Translations under genes and position numbers: made by a program
The notes under the pieces: model-generated
Databases searched by the model: none
What the model was told of the DNA's origin: nothing
The model's input: only the letters and a program-made list of their open reading frames with translations
Assembly: GCA_015680685.1 (NCBI GenBank)
Contig: MNCI01017655.1
Coordinates: forward strand, 608,154 to 672,153
Origin: Gnetum montanum
Taxonomy: Eukaryota; Streptophyta; Gnetopsida; Gnetales; Gnetaceae
Reading direction: 5' to 3'
DNA length: 64,000 bases
Shown: one piece after another, positions 32,741 through 44,562 of the stretch
Layout: every line of letters starts with the position of its first letter
How positions within the stretch are numbered: position 1 is the stretch's first letter

Positions 32741-33178
32741 CCGCTGGACACTTTGGAAGTTTTTGCAATTTTCTCATAACACACGGGGAATTTTTGCAAT
32801 TTTTTAGAGCCCATAACTTTCAAACCGTTTATCAAAATCACTCCGTTTTTGATCTTGCACTTCCCAGAGGTAAGATCTTTATCATGGGGGCTGCAAACCT
32901 TAAGGTTTCTGATGAAAACTTTGAAATTTTTTCTAACTCCCTCCAAGGGTTAGTAAACTTAACAACATAAAAATATCAACTCTTTTGACAGTTAACCCTT
33001 CCAACAACCTCTGAAATAATTTATCAATGGTAATGCATAAATAAAATTAACAATTAAGTTAATTAAATTAGCCATGATCACAACTTAGCCAAGTGTAACT
33101 ACCCTCAAGAGTTAAGGTATTCCAATTGTTTTAAGGTTACACAATGATTGCTAATCCATGGTCTTATTATGATTATAG

Positions 33179-36066
33179 ATGGCACCTAAACAAAAGTATC
33201 CATAGGAAGGAGAACCCTCACAACCATAGGAGAAATGACCCAAAGCTAGAAGGGGCCAGTAGGAACAAGGCCAAGAATAACAAGAGGTAACCCATGCAAC
33301 TGGACCTCTTCGTGAGGAACTCGAAGTGGAATCTATTCAACAGATTCCAGAGTAAGAAGTGCCAACTAAAAAATTTCAACAAGGAGAAGCACCTGGACCT
33401 GTGCCTAGGCTTGAGATCACTCTAACTCAAGCCTGCCTAGACATCATCAAGTTCCTAGAAATCCAAAGATTAGTTCTTCAAGAGATAAACTTGGGCCCAT
33501 TTTTGGAAAAAGCTCTAAAGGATGTCAGAACACAATTGTAAACCTTTCCCATATGGCCAATCATCATGTCCAATAGAGAATGGTACATGGGAGATACGTA
33601 TCTCTTCTAGAGTAGCCAAAGGCTAGGGTCCATATAAAGATCAAGGACATTCAAGTGTCCTACTCAGTCAAGGCTATTGCATAGGCACTAGGGTTGCTAG
33701 ACATTGGAACACAGTTGGTTGAAATATTAACAAAAGGTGATCCTGAGGCAAAAAGGGAATGGACCTAGTGATGTAATGGGGTGGACCATAAGGAGTATCG
33801 TGTGCTCACATCGGCAGAGAAAATTTATTTCAAGATTGTGGCCTATCACCTCAATCCAATAGTGAGGCCAAGCAAAGTGACTACCTTCTTTTGCCCAAGC
33901 ATGTGCCACTCTAAGAAAAAACTTTCCCAATAACCTTCCATAGCTTATTTATTTGGAGATTGAGAAGTGCTTCAAGGAGAATGAACATGGAAGGAAGACC
34001 CTATCCTTTCCATGCCTTATTATGAAACTTTGCAAGTAGGTATTGTTTGCTACTCAAACGATACTCTCGGGCATGCTCCCTTGGCCTCATGGGCAAAAAT
34101 TATGAAGGATAAGATGCCAAAAATCACTAAAGAAGAAGAGCTGCCACCAACACCACCTGCTTAGGAGACAACACTAGAGACCCGTGTAGTCCTTGAGCAC
34201 CTACAACAAATCTGAGAATAGCTCTTGAGTGAATAAGAGCAACAAGCAGGAACGAGTGGGGTAGATCCATATGTGTATCAACCAGCAATGAGTCACCTTA
34301 ATGAGGTGGCCCGAATAGTTAGTCAGATGGAGAAGGGTGGTTCCATTTTCTCTATCCAAAGAACACAACTACCTTAGAGGTCATATCCTAATGCTCGAGA
34401 GGTGATGATGTCACTAGCAACACACCATCTATTCCCATAAATCTCTATGAATGCCACCAATTTCTCGATGAGGTTGGAGGAAGGTGAAGAGGTAACTCTC
34501 TTGGTGATGTAGCATCAAAGGTAGCTACTAGCACTGAATGCACCTACGACATCTGTACCAAATGTATTTGCACTCCAAGATGTGTAGACATCTACAAGCA
34601 TGATCAGCAGAAAATTGAATGCAATCCAACATGAATAGTTATTGAAACGATTGATAGGAACCAAGTAACCGACTTCGGATATCTATGATCTCATGGAGAA
34701 CATCACTACAACCCAATCGGAGCTACTGAATGCAAGGGGCATATGCATCATTTTGGAAGGGCAACTAGAAATGGCTCAAGAGCAAAATCAATGCTTGGAT
34801 GTGGAGGTTGTTGAACTTCATGCTTGACTTGTAGAATAACTAATCCTCAGCCCAATAATGATAAGAGATAAAGCTATCAAATAGCTTCAAGGATGATTTC
34901 AAAAGGCTAAGGAGGAAGTATTAATGACCATCTTCAAACAATCTGTGGAAAAAGCTGAAACGTACTCAATCAAAAAGGACTTGAATTAGATGCACCAAGA
35001 GAATGAAGCATTGACCATGCAAAATCATCACTTGCGAAATGTTGATGCTCAAAGAGATCAAATGCAGAAATTCATTCATCAATAGTAGGAGCAACTTGCT
35101 AGGGTGAATACTAGACTAAGGAAATTGGTCGTAGAGAACCGCAATCTATTAATGAAGGAGATACACACCTTGTGACAAAAGTCTATGATCAAGATCGCTA
35201 CCTAAAAGAACAAAGCTCTCAAATTTGAGAGAGTAAAAAATCACTACAAGGACCAAGTTGGCTTGGAAAAGGAAATTGATAAAAAATAAATCCAGATGGC
35301 AAAGGTTAAAGCAAATGAAGCCCTCCAATGACTCCAGTAAGGAAGAGAGATGTGGTAGCCCATCCTTGATGGGATTGATGCCTACAACAAAGTGAATATC
35401 CACTTGAAGGAGTTGTAAATTGAAAAAATGATAGAGTATATTGAGTTGGCCAATCTCCATTACGCAAACTTGGAAATGTTGATAGCTAGACAACCGCGGT
35501 CGAAATTGGAGAAACAAGTGACTAGCTTGTATCTACTATACGAGAATAAGTTCAAACACCATAAGGACACCAAGAAAAAGCTTGAGACTACTAAAGTTGA
35601 ACTCAAAGTCCTCAAAGGGAAATTCACAAATCAATGATCCATCATTGAGGACCTAGCCAAATGGATGAATGACTACCAGGAGCTGAAGAACATAGTGCAA
35701 GTGTTCAACATTGAACACAAACAGTTCACTACCTAGTTCATCAATGTCAAGGAGTTATTTCCAGCGATCCTATGTCCTTGGGATGTGCCTATTCTAACCC
35801 ACATTGGGGAAGCTGCATGGATAATGCATGATCCTAAGAGTAAGGAGGAAAAAATGAAAGCACTATTGGATGCTTTCCACCTTCCACCTGAAGTTGCAGT
35901 AGCTGTAGGAAAACCGTAGTCACCTTAATCATTACCAGTGCATGAAGCTAGCGAAGGTCCCTTGGAGCCTCAGGAACCACCACTGCCTAGGACCATTTGA
36001 TCTTCTCCAATAGGCTTCACACCATCAAGGAACGTGTTGTCCAATTTTTGAAGAGTTTTATCATGG
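33179..36066 (+). pseudogene. Extra 3' ORF of E2, coiled-coil rich, broken
   Basis: The ATG at 33,179 (MAPKQKYP) follows TTATTATGATTATAG, a splice-acceptor-like sequence. An N-terminal part includes IKDIQVSYSVKAIA.ALGLLD, which aligns with E3 (CGVIVDFFMQAILEVLNLPN). Pattern alone recalls the globular domain of extra ORFs described in plant gypsy elements. From about 34,650 to 35,760 the sequence is Glu/Lys/Gln/Leu rich with heptad-like spacing (ELANLHYANLEMLIARQ), i.e. long coiled coils. A C-terminal block, FPAILCPWDVPI, is shared with E3 (LQLPYPWEVPT). The tail is Pro-rich. No signal peptide or membrane segment is seen, so it is not an env gene. Function unknown. Confidence 0.6.
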
Positions 36067-36233
36067 TATTCAATTTTATGTCTTGAACACCACTATTTTT
36101 GTAATTTATTGATCTGCACAACTAGGCACTCCACTTCTTGTCAAAGTTAGTCAATTGTTTTGTTGAAGAGAAGTTAGCCAATAATCCCATACCTTCCCAA
36201 TTTTGTAAAAGGACTCAAGGATGAGTTTTCATT

Positions 36234-36247
36234 TAGTCATGGGGGTA
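36234..36247 (+). promoter_or_regulatory. Polypurine tract of E2
   Basis: TAGTCATGGGGGTA lies directly before the 3' LTR and is nearly identical to the tracts of E1 and E3. Confidence 0.82.
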
Positions 36248-37189
36248 TGATGAGTTGTCATTGGTTGGCTATGTCGATGAGGCCTCGTTAACGTAGTCGA
36301 TCCCATTGATGAGGCCTTGTCGATGAGGCCCTATCGATGCATCTTATCCTACATTGCCAAGGCCTTGTCGATGTAGTGTCTATCTATCACCTATAAATAC
36401 ATGCTTACTAGCTACATTTATAGCAACCCAGTTTTTAGTAGTAGCGAAGCTCTTTCTTTTTTTCCATTGAAAGTTAGAATTTTTTCCCTAAGTGCCCACA
36501 ACAGGAGTCATTGAGTGTACAGATCTTTATTTGAGCATTGTTGTACCTGAGCATGACAGTGTATGCAACAATAAAGATGAGCTTTCTGATAAATCTTACA
36601 TCACTTTGGATAGATTAGCTATTTTATTTATGCACTCAATGTTTTCAATTATTTGTTAATTGTTCTCAATTATTTTGCAAATATTTTCTAGTAATTAAGT
36701 TAATAAGGTTATTAAGCTAGATAAATTAAATACATAAGTACGATTGCTTCGAGCATAACACATACTTGCTTGGTAATCCCAATAGCTTTATTACTTGGTA
36801 CACCTAGTAGCATAGTGCTTGGTTGCCCAACAATGAAAATGTGGGTTCAAGACATGTACAAAAAGTGGGAATAGATACTTATGTTAGGATTAGTTAAATG
36901 ATTAATTAATTCATTAATTTATATTAGTTAATCAAATTACCTTTATCTACATTTGAGTATTGGTTTATAAAACATAAAAAATGATAAAAATCAATTACCT
37001 TAGTTACACTTAACCATACCACGAATGTCACAAATGTAAATGGGAAGACAACAATTAACCTTAAAGCTAGATTCACTTTCTAAAGAGCTAGTGCACAGGA
37101 AACAATGAAGTCCTGGGAATTCAACCAGATCGTGCGTAAACACTTTGTCATTCGTATGGTTGGGCATAGGGATACCTCACCGCTCATCA
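36248..37189 (+). repeat. 3' LTR of E2, GAGGCCTC subfamily
   Basis: TGATGAG to CTCATCA, 942 bp. U3 has repeated GATGAGGCC(T/C)T(A/C)GT motifs at about 36,272-36,385, then CTATAAATA near 36,391. The inner half matches 24,355-24,817. The right flank is TATAGGTAC; no left flank is available for a target duplication. Confidence 0.9.
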
Positions 37190-38623
37190 TATAGGTACAC
37201 CCCAAAATATATAGTCTAATTAAAACTTTATAACTCAACATTGCCCACCAAAATTGAACCCATATCTTAGAGTTTTCAAATCAAGAATCTTACCATTAGG
37301 TTAATACATCATTTTTTACAAATATATAGAGAGTCTATTTAAGGGGTAAGTGTGGATATTTTATTTGGGTACTTATATTTATATATAATTAGGATCAGTG
37401 CTTAGATAGAAGTAAGGTCTATGGTTGAGTGAACAAGAAGATTAAATGGGATCAATTTTCCCTTAGCAGCTTCACTATTTTTGGAAACACTTTACAGTCC
37501 CATGGTAATAGTAATATAAATTTATATTTTAGAAATAATTTTGCAAATTTTACTAAAGGTCATGATGTTAAAGTCATTGATAATCCATAATTTAGGTTAT
37601 GGGTTCAATTCTTTTTCATGAAATAAAATTTTCTTTATCAGATTGTTGTTAAACATTTTATCTACAAAATTTCTTTAAAAAATCCTTATGAATATTCTTT
37701 ATATGATTGTTAAATATTTTATTTACAAATTTTCTTTTCAAAATATTTACTGCTCCAATATTTTCTTTCTATATTGCCATTGCATAATATTTTTATCTAT
37801 TAATGTTCTCTTTGAAAACCTCATTATTAAAGATCTGGATTTTTCTTAAGCAACAAAGGATCCTCAATTTTTGTTTCCATTACTGCTGCAAAATTTTTCT
37901 ACATGATTTCTTCCTTCATCCTTTTTAAATTTTTTACTTCTAGTTTTCATTTCAAAGGCTTCACTTTCATATTTCAAAATTTCTAAAGATAAGATTTTTT
38001 AAAGAAACAAATGCTCCACTATTGCAAATGCATATTTTTATTTATTTATTAACCATGACCATTTATTTGTTTCATATAATACATGCTTTTAAAATAAAGA
38101 GTTACATGCTTTTAAAATAGAGTGTTCATCTTTGTTTTTTAATAACTAGCTAAGTGATTAGGAGCAATGGTAGTTGTAAATAAGCAGCCTAATAATGACA
38201 TAGTATAGGAAGGGTCAAAGGACATCGAACCCTCAATAAACTGCTCATTGAGTAAACATCTAAAATTTCTTTGAGTGGTTATGCACAAACTATAACCAAA
38301 GTCTTATAACACATATATTTTAAGACTTGAGAAACAAGCACCTTACCATCATTCTAAATGATGGCCCTTTATACTTAGATTTACAAGGTCGAAATTTTAA
38401 ATTTCTATACTTAGTTATAGAAATTTTTTAAACTAATTTACCTATATATATATGATTTTCATACAATTTTCAAAAGAAATGGTATAATACAATCCAAGAG
38501 GCCACATACTTGCCTATTAGGCCAAAAATTTAGCCATTCTCTACCCTTCTTGGCCATTTTTCCCTACAAGAGAAGGAAAATCCAAATTTTTTAATGACAT
38601 AAGAAGGATAATGTTACAAATTT
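37190..38623. other. AT-rich region between E2 and E3
   Basis: No gene, domain or array recognised. It includes T-rich runs with TTTTATTTACAAA-like partial repeats (37,650-37,760). Confidence 0.45.
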
Positions 38624-38630
38624 CTCATCA

Positions 38631-38910
38631 TTAGTAAATGGTATGATTATTTTTATTATGTCATTGAAGGGTATTAATGTGTGTGTCAAGGTATTAATGT
38701 GTGCTAAAAAAATTTTGACCATGTTGCTAGGCTACATTAATATGAAATAAAATGAAATAAATTTGAAGCTTTAATATGTCCAAAGACCCCATAGGATCTA
38801 CTAGACATATATTACACTTTTATGAAAAATAAATATAAACTCTATAAATTAGCTAAGCACCAATGGGAGTAGAAAAAAAAAATCATACAAGCTTTTTACT
38901 ATAACATTAT
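38631..38910. repeat. Left copy of a 280-bp direct duplication flanking E3
   Basis: From TTAGTAAATGGTATGATT to ACTATAACATTAT this segment is repeated at 47,127-47,422 on the other side of E3, with few differences and one short insertion. Immediately left of it, at 38,624-38,630, lies CTCATCA, identical to the LTR end. Confidence 0.93.
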
Positions 38911-39703
38911 TGATGAGTGGCAAGGTACCCCTACACTCAACCATACGAATACAAGCGTTTCACGCACGATCCAATTGAACTCTGCAGACGGACTAGTTGT
39001 GGTATCTAAACAGTTATCCTTAGGTCGCAGTTCACTGTCTTCCCACTTGGACTAGTATTAGCTTGTCACGTATGGTTTCTTCTAGAGTGAGGTGTATGAT
39101 GTGTTTCTATGCTAATGCTACTCCTGAAGACAATGGAAGATAATATTAACTAATCTAAGAGAGAAAGGGTGAGAGAAAATCAAAGCTAGCCTAAGTGCGA
39201 TGAGCATCCATTACTTAATCATCCGTACACATCTTAGACTTCGTGCATGACTACCACTGGGATTACCAAGTGCAGATCCTAGGTACGCTACTGGGTTACC
39301 AAGTAGGCACACTTAAATGCTCATGATCAAGTTGTACTCATTCCAAGTTTAACAGGAGTTTAGGGTAAGAAGAGATTAACTAAGAAAGTAGTAAATAATA
39401 ATTAAGTAAATAATTAAGCTAAGTGAATGCTGCAATGATGAAGTAATCTCGATCTTTATTTCTGATCATGTGCATGTCCAAGTACGTTACACTCAAATAA
39501 GGATGTTGTACAATTACAATCACCACACTGCAGGCATGCACTGGGAGAAAAAGGGTTGAGAGAAAAAAAATAACTAAAATCAAAACTTAACTCTAAAACT
39601 AAGAACTGCTTATTGGAATTGTCTAGCTCTTATTTATAGATGAGGAGATAGGCTGCGATATCGTGTACGCAATATCGCGACTAGGTTAAAAGGTGACTCG
39701 TCA
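38911..39703 (-). repeat. 3' LTR of E3
   Basis: On the minus strand it runs from TGACGAG (39,703) to CTCATCA (38,911). The U3 dyad GCGATATCGTGTACGCAATA is at about 39,655-39,680 and TATAAATA at 39,631-39,638. Confidence 0.93.
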
Positions 39704-39722
39704 TACCCCCACGACTGAGTGA
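39704..39722 (-). promoter_or_regulatory. Polypurine tract of E3
   Basis: Minus strand CACTCAGTCGTGGGGGTA abuts the 3' LTR. Confidence 0.85.
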
Positions 39723-39825
39723 AAACTTGTCCTCGAGTTATAGTGAGAACAAGCTCCATTGATTACATAGTGGATAGGTACAGGATTATTGAATGATGAA
39801 GATGGTTTTATGCTGCAATGTGGAG

Positions 39826-42660
39826 TCAAAACAAAATTGAGACACAACACAAAGAATATGCTACAGCTACAAAATTGGTGGAACTCATGTACTTCCTAGT
39901 GGCGGTGCCTCCTCCATAGGTGCTTTCCCCTTGTCTTGTGCTCCAGGTCTTGGGGCTTGATGGCATTGAAGTATGGCCTAGAGTTTCTTCTCCTCGATCC
40001 AAGGATCCTATACCGTCCATGCTAATGTTTCGATGTTCAATGGAGTCGGCACCTCCCATGGGTAGGGTAGTTGCAGAAACATTCGATTTGCCTTGACATA
40101 CCAGGTCGCAAATACCCACCGTTCCTCCTTGTAGGCTCTGGCTTTGTCTCTATACTCTTGAAAATCTGCAAGCCATCAAGCCAAATCTATTGCGACACCT
40201 TTTTGGCCTTGGTATCTTGCCTTCACCACCTCAAGTTCAAAATTTGCAATCTCCAGTTTTTGCAATATCTTCTTACGTTCTACAAATTCTGTTTCATATT
40301 TAACGTAGGTGGTAGCTACCTGTTGCCCAAGATCTATTCTTGAGCGTCCTACCATTAACATGGCAAGGTTGGCATACCACAAGTTTGCCAACTCCATGTA
40401 TTCTGTACGATGTTGGATCTGCAGGTCCTAGTTCTTAACTTCCACCTAGTGGGCAAATGCATATGTGTCCAATATGGCCCACCAATCAGTGTGTTGAGCA
40501 CTAATAGCATTGATGTGGGCCTTGGCCATATGGATCTCCTTCTCAAGGATCTATTTGTACATCCCCACCTAGTCCTAGAAGTGCTCCTTTAGCTTTTCAT
40601 TCCGTTTAGCCTCATTTTGCCACACACTTATTTCAATAGCTATCTTTTGACGGATTGCACATACCTCCTTCATTGAGAGGGTTCAATTCTCCTTGTTTAA
40701 ACAACTCATGTCTTGGTTGACCCGAATGAATTTTTCTTGCAACTGATGGAAATGTTATTCAAGAACATACTTTTGCTTCTCTATAGCGGTCAACTGAAGG
40801 TTGTCGACAACAAGCTTCTTATTTTCCTCCAATAAGGCTTTGAGTGCCTTAATATGTGCATGAGTTTGCGCTTGTGTTACAGAGGCATCCCAAACAGCCT
40901 TCTCTTTTTCTTCTGCCACCTTCTTATTCTCTGTTAGTAGTTTGGTTAGTTACTTAGTTTTCAAATTGTCTAGTTGGTCTATGGGAACAAATTGCAAAGG
41001 GTCACGCTGTGCTGCTTGTAGGGCCACAAGATACTCTTACAATTTCTGCACCTCTACTTTAGCATGCTCGACCCTCGTCTCTGTCAAGTACAGCTTCTCC
41101 TTGGTGAAAATGAGGTCTGATTGAATTGTCGTAACATCTTAAGGGATGTCATTATTTGTCCTTTTTGTAGCAATCGATCAAGTGCATCCTCATGTTCTGC
41201 AGGAGTCATTGAGGTTCTGGCCAAATTTTGAGCATCCTATGCTGCTGTGAGATCTACTGGTGGCACAACAAGTACATTGAATGATTCTTTAATTTGGTCT
41301 ACGACCACTTCTGTAGCTCCCATAGCATCCTGGTGTTGCATAACCACCATAGTGGCCCCTTCATCAATTTCTAATTGCACTTTGAAATATGCCACATTTC
41401 CTGAGATCTATTGTGACCAAGTACTTTGCTCTCCTCCTATATGAATAGACACTTCACCCCTTGCATGATCCAAAGAAACTATGGACTATATGGCATCATC
41501 AATGACGCAGAAGAGATTTGAGTCATCACGACTTCCCCAACTGACCATCTCAACGATGGCCCTAAGATGGCTCACCGACGGTTTATAATCTTGCAATGGC
41601 AGTGGTTGATCCTGGTCCATGCTAGGCCCTACTTCCTGTTGTTGGCTAGGTCCTATACTTGGAAGTTGGCTGGGTCCTGCAAGTTGAGTTGCAGTTGGTC
41701 CAACCGTCTATTCTTCTTCTTATTCTAGTCCCAACGTCTCACCAGTGATTTTCCTTGCGACTGGTGGCTTTAATAGTTTAGCATATGAAGCATGTTGGGC
41801 TTTTCAAAGGACATCATTAGTGTATCCCTTGATACCAAAATGTTGGCATAGCTTCCTGATAAGGCAAGGGAAGTATAATGCCATCTTCCCTGTCTCCATT
41901 CCTCAAACCGCCTCAGGATCTCCATCAAGTATAGATGAGGCAGGTTAGCATTAATCTTTTCCATCAATACTACACATCCTCTTGCCACATATGTTGAGAT
42001 TCTTTTTAGGCCCTTCATCGGGAAGAGGTGATATGTTCCAATTTTGAAAGAGATCTGCTCTTCCATCATCAACTCTCCAAATGTCTTATCCCTGCCATAT
42101 GCCTTTTCCAACCAAATTAGTCACACATCGAGGTCTGAACGGGTACACAACTAAGCAACCTTGGGCCCTGTATTTGGAAGGTTTAATACTTCCAAAATGG
42201 CTTGCATGAAGAAATCAACTATCACACCACAAATATTAACAGTTGTGTGTTGTTCTCTGTTGTGCCAGAATTGGTACGTCTCCCCCAGGTACCAAGCACC
42301 ACTTTCAGAGAGGGTAGGTCATAAGGGAGATCCTTTGAGGTGATCCCTAATAGCCTTGGAAGTGAACTTTGCAAAAGATTTAAAATTTAATTCCACAATC
42401 ACTACAGTGAATGTGGACCTTTTGTGGATCTCCTGAACACAATCCTAGGGCAATGTGAGATGTTGTCCCTGGTTAGGCACTATAGCAACTCCTCCTTCTG
42501 CCTACCCAGACTATATGGTAGGAGGGTCCTCTTACTGAATTCTAAATGATTGTTCCTCCTACTTTGCATGTTTTCTGGCATGGACTTGTTCTTTGCCTCT
42601 CCTAGGTCATTTACTTCCACCTTGAGTAGTACCTTCTTGTTGTCCACATTTCGAGGCCAT
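39826..42660 (-). pseudogene. Extra 3' ORF of E3, coiled-coil rich
   Basis: The ATG at 42,660 (MASKCGQQEG) is directly preceded by CCCATGTGATTGCAG, a strong splice acceptor. The N-terminal half has a readable globular stretch: DFFMQAILEVLNLPNTG, then WLEKAYGRDKTFGELMMEEQ and YHLFPMKGLKRISTYVARGC (41,770-42,240). The C-terminal half is coiled coil (ELANLWYANLAMLMVGRSRI; FVERKKILQKLEIANFELEV), followed by WVFATWYVKANRMFLQLPYP and a Pro-rich tail. Order and several blocks match the E2 ORF. Several stops and frameshifts make it inactive, but a 113-codon segment is open. No membrane segment or known enzyme motif is seen. Confidence 0.6.
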
Positions 42661-44562
42661 CTGCAATCACATGGGGTCAAGCGTTAGTATGGTTGCTTCT
42701 GAAGTTAAGTTATACCTTACTTCTTGCCTTAATTAATTAAATTATTTTATCTCCATGTGATGTTTCCCAAAAGATTATAATAGTGGGTCCTTTTTACTTA
42801 GGTGGTTTCCAATTTTAGTTTCCTGATGTACTTAAGGGGATTCAATTATTTTCGACACAATTATTCTAAATGTTATAGCTAATTACCCTTGATAATGTCC
42901 TTCGGGTGATGATAAATTCCAAAAAACTTATGTGCTATTCGGCATGTGTCCCTCCCCCACAACTAAACTAAACACTCCAGGTTCAAGCAGGTTCAAAAGG
43001 AATTAAAATCGACGTACCAATGAGCAAGATATAGGTACAAAAGCAAGGGTGTCACACTCACAAGTCGTAGAGAAAAATTCAAAAAAACTTCCCCGCGTGA
43101 ATTGTGAAAAAAAAATGATGCTAAGTGTTGTGGGGGGTCACCTATATATAGGTCAGATGGGACACGATATCGCATACAATACATTGCATACGCGATATCA
43201 CGACCCTAGTGATATTGGGCACAATGAAAGATACAGAATTTTTAAAGCTAATTCTGGAATAAAAAATGGGAATTAAGGACATGGGGCTATTGTTAAGAGG
43301 TTCTAGGATAATTTAATTAGTTCAAAAGGCACAAATAATTATGATTGTGTGGAACTTATCAATAAGGACCTCCGATGGTAGAGAAAAAGGCTATGTGATG
43401 GTACATAGGAACGTTGTAATGCAGAGGGATAGTAGTAGGGAAAGAATGTTGTGAAAAATGGGTTGAGGGTAAGAAATGGTGTGTGAGAGCTATGTCATAA
43501 GTAAAAATTACAAAAGATTACACAAGTGGGTCCTCCCCAAAGCAAGTTCCAACCTAGAATGCCCTTATGTAACCACACTTAAAAGTGTCTGTGGGCACTA
43601 GAAGGGTTAAATGTAATCTGCACTGATTCCACAAAACACACACACGTAAATATCACCAGGATGAGGTAAGAATTCTACACTATACGAGACATGAGCTACA
43701 ATTACACGAACAGTGAGATGAGATGAACTATAGAAGGGATTGTAGAGATTGGGACATGAGGTAACTGACCCAGGGCACAGTGAATCCTACATGTAATGCA
43801 TGATTAAGTGTCATTAACCTATCGTTCCAAGTCCATTCCTCTGATCAGTGACACTACATTATTTCATCCCATGATGAGCGACTATGAGAGTACCAGAACA
43901 ACAAGGCGTACGATCACTTGACATTTTATTCAAGGGAGGAGTGATTTCTGTTTTGTGGCATTTCCTTTGTCTACTTTTCTTTTCTTTTCTCTTCTTTTTT
44001 TTTCTCTTTACTGAATCCAGAGAAGCCACCAACCTTCAGGCATGGATGCATGTCTTTCTAGTGGGACCCCCTAGAATAGCATTGGATTTTTGAGTGCCCT
44101 TTTGATTACTCTTACTCCCATTTTTCGTTAGATCTACAAGCATCTTAGTACAACCACGTTGCCTAATAACTCCCACAGACGTCACCAAAGAGAATCCTCA
44201 AGTTCCCTTCATGTCACACCCTAATCATTCCCTCTTGGTCCATCCTTCTTCATTCTAAGTACAATGAATACAAAATTAATTTTAAGTTTTAAGAATGTCA
44301 AGAATATCACTGTACCCTCGAACAGAACCTCTTATTTGTAGAATGGATGAGTGGGTGTAATGGGCTCACTATCCAAATAATTGATCGTTCGAGACTCGAT
44401 AACATAGAACACATCTCAACCAACAAGCCACATGAGTGTTTTATTTATAGATGAGATTACTTATAAAAAAAAGTAAAAATACAAAAAGATAAAACAAGAA
44501 ATTGAAAAATGAAAAATTGGAAAACAAAAAGTTGTAAAATTAAAGAAAATGAAAAATATTTA
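42661..44562 (-). other. Non-coding region of E3 between gag and the extra ORF
   Basis: It corresponds at least partly to the post-integrase region of E1 and E2: the minus-strand block GGGGAGGACCCACTTG (about 43,527-43,545) is shared with both. It holds the internal promoter-like module (43,143-43,216). The open frame 43,884-44,093 is a pyrimidine-rich artefact. Confidence 0.6.
43143..43216 (-). promoter_or_regulatory. Internal promoter-like module of E3: GATATC palindrome plus TATATATA
   Basis: The plus strand reads TATATATA (43,143-43,150), then CGATATCGCATACAATACAT and TGCATACGCGATATCACG, a roughly 38-bp imperfect palindrome (43,164-43,202), then another GATATT. On the minus strand the dyads precede the TATA box, as in the LTR. 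The distance to the ATG of the extra ORF is about 480 bp, close to the 440 bp in E2. Confidence 0.62.

Larger units (their letters stand above)
31091..33178 (+). other. Post-integrase non-coding region of E2
   Basis: About 2.1 kb without a protein domain. From left to right: a T-rich stretch, two copies of a conserved hairpin block (31,750-31,888), a GGGAAGGACCCACTTGCAT block shared with E1 and E3 (near 32,385), a 30-bp palindrome and TATATATA (32,693-32,740), a possible splice donor GAGGTAAGATC near 32,870, and a splice-acceptor-like sequence ending at 33,178. Confidence 0.7.
24355..37189 (+). mobile_element. Ty3/gypsy element E2 with gag, pol and extra 3' ORF
   Basis: Order: truncated 5' LTR, tRNA-Asp-like primer site, gag, protease, RT, RNase H, integrase, 2.1 kb of non-coding DNA with a hairpin pair and an internal promoter-like module, extra ORF, polypurine tract, complete 3' LTR. 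All coding parts carry stops and frameshifts. Its LTR subfamily has GAGGCCTC-type palindromes in U3, unlike E1 and E3. The missing front of the 5' LTR shows that a deletion took the left end and its target duplication. Confidence 0.92.

Noticed and set aside
33179-36066. Extra ORF as an envelope-like gene of an endogenous retrovirus
   Set aside because: No signal peptide, membrane segment or glycoprotein-like cysteine pattern; long coiled coils and a globular N-terminal part fit other extra ORFs of plant gypsy elements better.
43884-44093. Membrane protein ORF inside E3 (Phe-rich)
   Set aside because: It reads through a pyrimidine-rich non-coding run and has no counterpart in E1 or E2.
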